A DNA stretch of 64,000 nucleotides from Rhodococcus oxybenzonivorans (GTDB lineage: Bacteria > Actinomycetota > Actinomycetes > Mycobacteriales > Mycobacteriaceae): NCBI RefSeq assembly GCF_003130705.1, contig NZ_CP021354.1, positions 2,666,001-2,730,000 of the forward strand, in the 5' to 3' direction. Below are positions 61,183 to 64,000 of this stretch, piece by piece. Made by a program: the position numbers and the translations under genes. The notes below the pieces were generated by a model. It had not been told where the DNA came from. It did no database searches and saw only the letters and a list, made by a program, of their open reading frames with translations. The first letter of the stretch is position 1; every line of letters starts with the position of its first letter.

Positions 61183-61704
61183 TCACGGCGGGGCCGTCAC
61201 GGTCCACTCGCGTTTGGCATCTCCGTCCCATCGCCGTACCACCGAGGCGCGGCCGATGATGTCGCCGCCGTCGAGTAGTCGTACGGCGTCGGCGATCTGA
61301 TCCGCGGGCAGTCGCCGCGCCAGAGTGACGTGGGGAGTCCATTCACCCGGACGGATGTGCGGCGTCACCTCGGTGGCGTGCTCGGCGAGATCGAACACCG
61401 ACCGGTGTAGCGACAACAGGGCCTTGGACGGCACCACCAGACGCGACAACGTGACGTGCCTGCCGCCGAACATGACCAGTCCACCCAGACGGACATGGAA
61501 CGACGGGGTGGGGATACGGCGCCCCAGGAGCTCGTCGATCTCGGGTGGGATATGGCGCGCGACGAACAGTGTGACGTGCGGCCGATTCGACAGTGCGCGA
61601 ACGCGAGTCCTGCTCGGCAGACCGGCGTCCCAGAGGAGTTTCCACTCGGCGCGCACGGCGTCGTCGGTCGCCTCGTCGAACAGCAGTTCCACCGACTGGA
61701 CCAT
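61183..61704 (-). CDS. 2'-5' RNA ligase-family (2H phosphoesterase) protein
   Basis: A 173-residue protein with the two H-x-T motifs of the 2H superfamily: RPHVTLFVA and WTPHVTLARR. Members hydrolyse or ligate 2',5' phosphodiester or cyclic phosphate bonds. The start MVQSVELLFDEATD at 61704 matches the common family beginning; ATG 61725 is an alternative with a weak TAGGA site. Its 5' end nearly touches the divergent dehydrogenase gene. Confidence 0.8.
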   Translation of the reverse strand: MVQSVELLFDEATDDAVRAEWKLLWDAGLPSRTRVRALSNRPHVTLFVARHIPPEIDELLGRRIPTPSFHVRLGGLVMFGGRHVTLSRLVVPSKALLSLHRSVFDLAEHATEVTPHIRPGEWTPHVTLARRLPADQIADAVRLLDGGDIIGRASVVRRWDGDAKREWTVTAPP

Positions 61705-61723
61705 GGTAGGCAATGATGGCCTC

Positions 61724-62821
61724 ATGGGCGGTCCTACGGCAAACAACTCGGATAAACGCATCGGCGTGATCCTCGGTGACGGCATCGGTCACGAGATCGT
61801 TCCGGCAACGCAGCGCGTGGTGACCGCGGCCGTCACCGCCGCCGGTGGGGCCGACGTCGACTGGGTGACGTTGCCCCTCGGGCTCGGTGCGATCGACTCC
61901 CACGGCACGCCGCTGCCGGACTCCACCCTGGCGGCCCTGGCGGAGCTCGACGCCTGGATCCTCGGTCCGCACGACAGCGCGGCCTATCCGGAACCGTTCC
62001 GAGGGCAGCTGACCCCCGGAGGAGTCATCCGCAAGAAATTCGACCTGTTCGCCAACATTCGCCCGGCCCGTTCGCTGGAGGGAGTCGCCTCGATGGTGCC
62101 GGACATGGATCTGGTGATCGTTCGCGAGAACACCGAAGGCCTGTATGCGGATCGAAATATGTTCGCCGGCAGCGGCGAGTTCATGCCCACGCCCGATGTG
62201 GCCCTCGCGGTCGGCGTCGTCACCAGGCGGGCCTGTGAACGCATTGCACACACAGCGTTCGCGCTCGCCCGGACCCGGCGGCGCCACGTGACGATCGTGC
62301 ACAAGGCCAACGTCCTGTCGTTGACGACGGGACTGTTCCGCGACGTCTGCCGGGACGTGGGCGAGCGCCACTACCCGGATGTTCAGATCGATGACCAGCA
62401 CGTCGACGCGATGACCGCCCACCTGGTGCGCCGCGGACGCGACTTCGATGTCGTCGTGGCGGAGAACATGTTCGGTGACATCCTGTCGGATCTCACGGGC
62501 GAGCTGTCCGGCTCACTCGGCACCGCGCCGTCGATCAACAGCTCCGACACCCAGGTCATGGCGCAGGCGGCACATGGTGCGGCCCCGGACATCGCGGGAC
62601 ACAACCGGGCAAATCCCACGGCGCTGATGCTGTCTGCCGCGATGATGCTCGACCTGTTCGGCGAGCGCCGAGCCGACCGGCACCTGGTCGGTGCCGCGAC
62701 CCGGATCCGGGATGCCGTCCGGTCGACGATCGCGTCCGGAGTGGCCACCGCTGACCTGGGTGGACTCGCGTCGACCAGCGAATTCACCGAGACCGTCCTC
62801 GCCCGTACCCTGCGTCGGTGA
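61724..62821 (+). CDS. Isocitrate/isopropylmalate dehydrogenase-family enzyme
   Basis: A 365-residue beta-decarboxylating dehydrogenase. RIGVILGDGIGHEIVPATQ opens the fold. The substrate arginines are in ANIRPARSLEG and VIVRENTEGLYADRN; the catalytic lysine is in VTIVHKANVLS; metal Asp residues are in ENMFGDILSDLTGELSG. GPAPDI-like AAPDIAGHNRANPTALMLSAAMML follows. The exact substrate is not readable: 3-isopropylmalate, isocitrate, homoisocitrate and tartrate enzymes share this pattern. An ATG at 61703 is an alternative start. Confidence 0.85.
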   Translation: MGGPTANNSDKRIGVILGDGIGHEIVPATQRVVTAAVTAAGGADVDWVTLPLGLGAIDSHGTPLPDSTLAALAELDAWILGPHDSAAYPEPFRGQLTPGGVIRKKFDLFANIRPARSLEGVASMVPDMDLVIVRENTEGLYADRNMFAGSGEFMPTPDVALAVGVVTRRACERIAHTAFALARTRRRHVTIVHKANVLSLTTGLFRDVCRDVGERHYPDVQIDDQHVDAMTAHLVRRGRDFDVVVAENMFGDILSDLTGELSGSLGTAPSINSSDTQVMAQAAHGAAPDIAGHNRANPTALMLSAAMMLDLFGERRADRHLVGAATRIRDAVRSTIASGVATADLGGLASTSEFTETVLARTLRR

Positions 62822-62992
62822 AAGCGCGGTCACGGCACGGCACGGGCCGTTAATGTTCGGTAACGACGTCTGCAGATGTGGGTGCCGTAACCTACCGTTC
62901 GACTATTCGGAGTTCGCGAGTTCTCCGTCGCCGTAGCTCGTACGGTGCAACACGATTTTCGATGCATCACGATTTTTCTGGAGGACATGCCA

Positions 62993-63916
62993 GTGTCTGG
63001 TCGATCCGTCTTCACGCGTCGGCGCGTGGCCCGAACCATCTGTGCACTGGCGGGAAGCAGCGCGCTGCTCCTCGCCGGCTGTGCCAGCAATACCGAAGGT
63101 GGCGGTTCCCCTTCGGGGGACGCCGCCGCCACGGTGGAAGTCGAGAAGGTGGATGCCATCGCGGCCGAGTTGCCGGAGAAGATCGCGTCGTCGGGCAAGA
63201 TCGTGGTCGGCGTGAACATCCCGTACTCGCCCAACGAGTTCAAGGATCCCAGCGGCAAGATCGTCGGCTTCGACGTGGATCTCGTCGACGCCGTCGGCAA
63301 GGTACTCGGGGTCACGCCGGAGTACACCGAAGCCGACTTCGACAAGATCATCCCGTCGATCCAGGCCGGCAGTTACGACATGGGCATGTCCTCGTTCACG
63401 GACACCAAGGAACGCGAGCAGTCCGTCGATTTCGTCACGTACTTCAGCGCGGGTGTGCAGTGGGCGCAGCCTGTCGGTAAGAATGTCGATCCCAACAACG
63501 CGTGCGGTCTGCGGGTCGGGGTGCAAACCACCACCATCGAGGACCTCGAGGAAGTACCCGCCAAGAGTGCCGCGTGTGTGGCGGCCGGCAAGCCGGCGAT
63601 CGACATCGTGAAGTTCGACAGCCAGGACGACGCCGCCAACGCGGTCGCCCTCGGCAAGGTCGATGCCATGTCCGCGGATTCGCCCGTCACCGCCTACGCG
63701 ATCAAGCAGAGCGACGGCAGGATCGAGGCGGCAGGCGAGGTCTTCGACGCCGCGCCCTACGGCTGGCCCGTCGCCAAGGGATCGCCCCTCGGACCCGTTC
63801 TCCAGAAGGCCATGCAACACCTCATCGACGACGGCGCATATCAGAAGATCGCGGAGAACTGGGGCGTCCAGGCCGGCGTCATCACGACTTCGCACATCAA
63901 CGGCGCCACGAGCTGA
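62993..63916 (+). CDS. Polar amino acid ABC transporter binding lipoprotein
   Basis: A 307-residue lipoprotein. A twin-Arg-like basic start (RSVFTRRRVAR) and hydrophobic core end in the lipobox LLLAGC. The mature part is a family 3 binding protein: KIVVGVNIPYSPNEFKDPSGKIVGFDVDLVDAVGKVLG, SSFTDTKEREQSVDFVTYF and VGVQTTTIEDL. GTG 62993 is chosen for the eight-base spacing from GGAGG; ATG 62987 is too close. A permease gene begins 11 bases after it. Confidence 0.88.
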   Translation: MSGRSVFTRRRVARTICALAGSSALLLAGCASNTEGGGSPSGDAAATVEVEKVDAIAAELPEKIASSGKIVVGVNIPYSPNEFKDPSGKIVGFDVDLVDAVGKVLGVTPEYTEADFDKIIPSIQAGSYDMGMSSFTDTKEREQSVDFVTYFSAGVQWAQPVGKNVDPNNACGLRVGVQTTTIEDLEEVPAKSAACVAAGKPAIDIVKFDSQDDAANAVALGKVDAMSADSPVTAYAIKQSDGRIEAAGEVFDAAPYGWPVAKGSPLGPVLQKAMQHLIDDGAYQKIAENWGVQAGVITTSHINGATS

Positions 63917-63927
63917 GCGGTTGACGA

Positions 63928-64000
63928 GTGTCTGATCTGGAAAAGGTGCCGGGCGATGTCTCGACCGCGACGGGTTCGGATCCCGAGCCGATCAAAGCGA
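63928..64000 (+). CDS. Amino acid ABC transporter permease, N-terminus only
   Basis: Only 24 codons are visible, from GTG: SDLEKVPGDVSTATGSDPEPIKA. The polar start ending PEPIKA is typical of the N-terminal tails of actinobacterial glutamate/glutamine-type permeases, and the gene directly follows the binding-protein gene. The call depends mainly on this context. Confidence 0.5.
   Translation, partial: MSDLEKVPGDVSTATGSDPEPIKA

Overview
This window is chromosomal DNA from a high-GC actinobacterium of the Rhodococcus/Nocardia/Mycobacterium group, most likely a Rhodococcus. Reasons: strong GC bias at third codon positions, many GTG starts, overlapping ATGA/GTGA gene junctions, and a gene order that I recall as parallel to Mycobacterium tuberculosis from bioB (Rv1589) to polA (Rv1629). 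No search was run; all names rest on reading the proteins and on family knowledge. Nothing suggests a prophage, IS element, plasmid or CRISPR array. Most of the window is conserved core metabolism, so the interesting points are in details: fusions, disrupted genes, unusual RNA and repeats.

Layout: (1) 1-4609: two VOC proteins, then a small protein plus a three-gene Sdh1-type succinate dehydrogenase/fumarate reductase operon (anchor, flavoprotein, iron-sulfur) behind a CRP-like site. (2) 4671-7290 minus: fatty acid hydroxylase/sterol desaturase-family protein coupled to a FadR-type regulator, and a secreted lipase. (3) 7386-9998: BioQ-type repressor divergent from bioB, the small biotin synthase auxiliary protein and a membrane protein. 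(4) 9988-11501: SDR and divergent TetR regulator. (5) 11529-15809: NrtR and nadABC. Both nrtR and nadB carry a one-base frameshift, each at the same 8-mer GGGGAGGG. (6) 15859-19168: secreted GH1 glycosidase and a large acyl-CoA dehydrogenase. (7) 19726-27749: his operon (hisD-C-B, small membrane protein, MFS transporter, hisH, membrane protein, priA, impA, hisF, hisI). (8) 27828-29989: a tautomerase flanked at both ends by minisatellites, MarR and a divergent extradiol dioxygenase, and a peroxiredoxin. (9) 30070-37373: trpE, Trp-associated membrane protein, trpC-B-A, lgt, TM2 protein. (10) 37659-46072: gltB-gltD, pyk, tesB. (11) 46125-49846: small acidic protein, BacA-like ABC transporter, SRPBCC protein, double DUF427 protein. 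(12) 49964-50765: an odd tRNA-Leu(CAA) and the ANTAR response regulator pdtaR. (13) 50925-56482: a branched-chain amino acid ABC system, with its binding protein facing the FGMH genes. (14) 56724-64000: polA, thioredoxin, a GlxA-type AraC regulator, a small membrane peptide, a 2H phosphoesterase, an isocitrate/isopropylmalate dehydrogenase-family enzyme and the start of a polar amino acid ABC transporter.

The pathways fit together. The his and trp operons share the dual-function isomerase PriA, because no trpF is present. GltBD supplies glutamate for aminotransferases such as HisC. NadABC and BioB/BsaP make cofactors under NrtR-like and BioQ-like operators that can be read directly from the sequence. 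Lgt would lipidate the two binding-protein lipoproteins encoded here.
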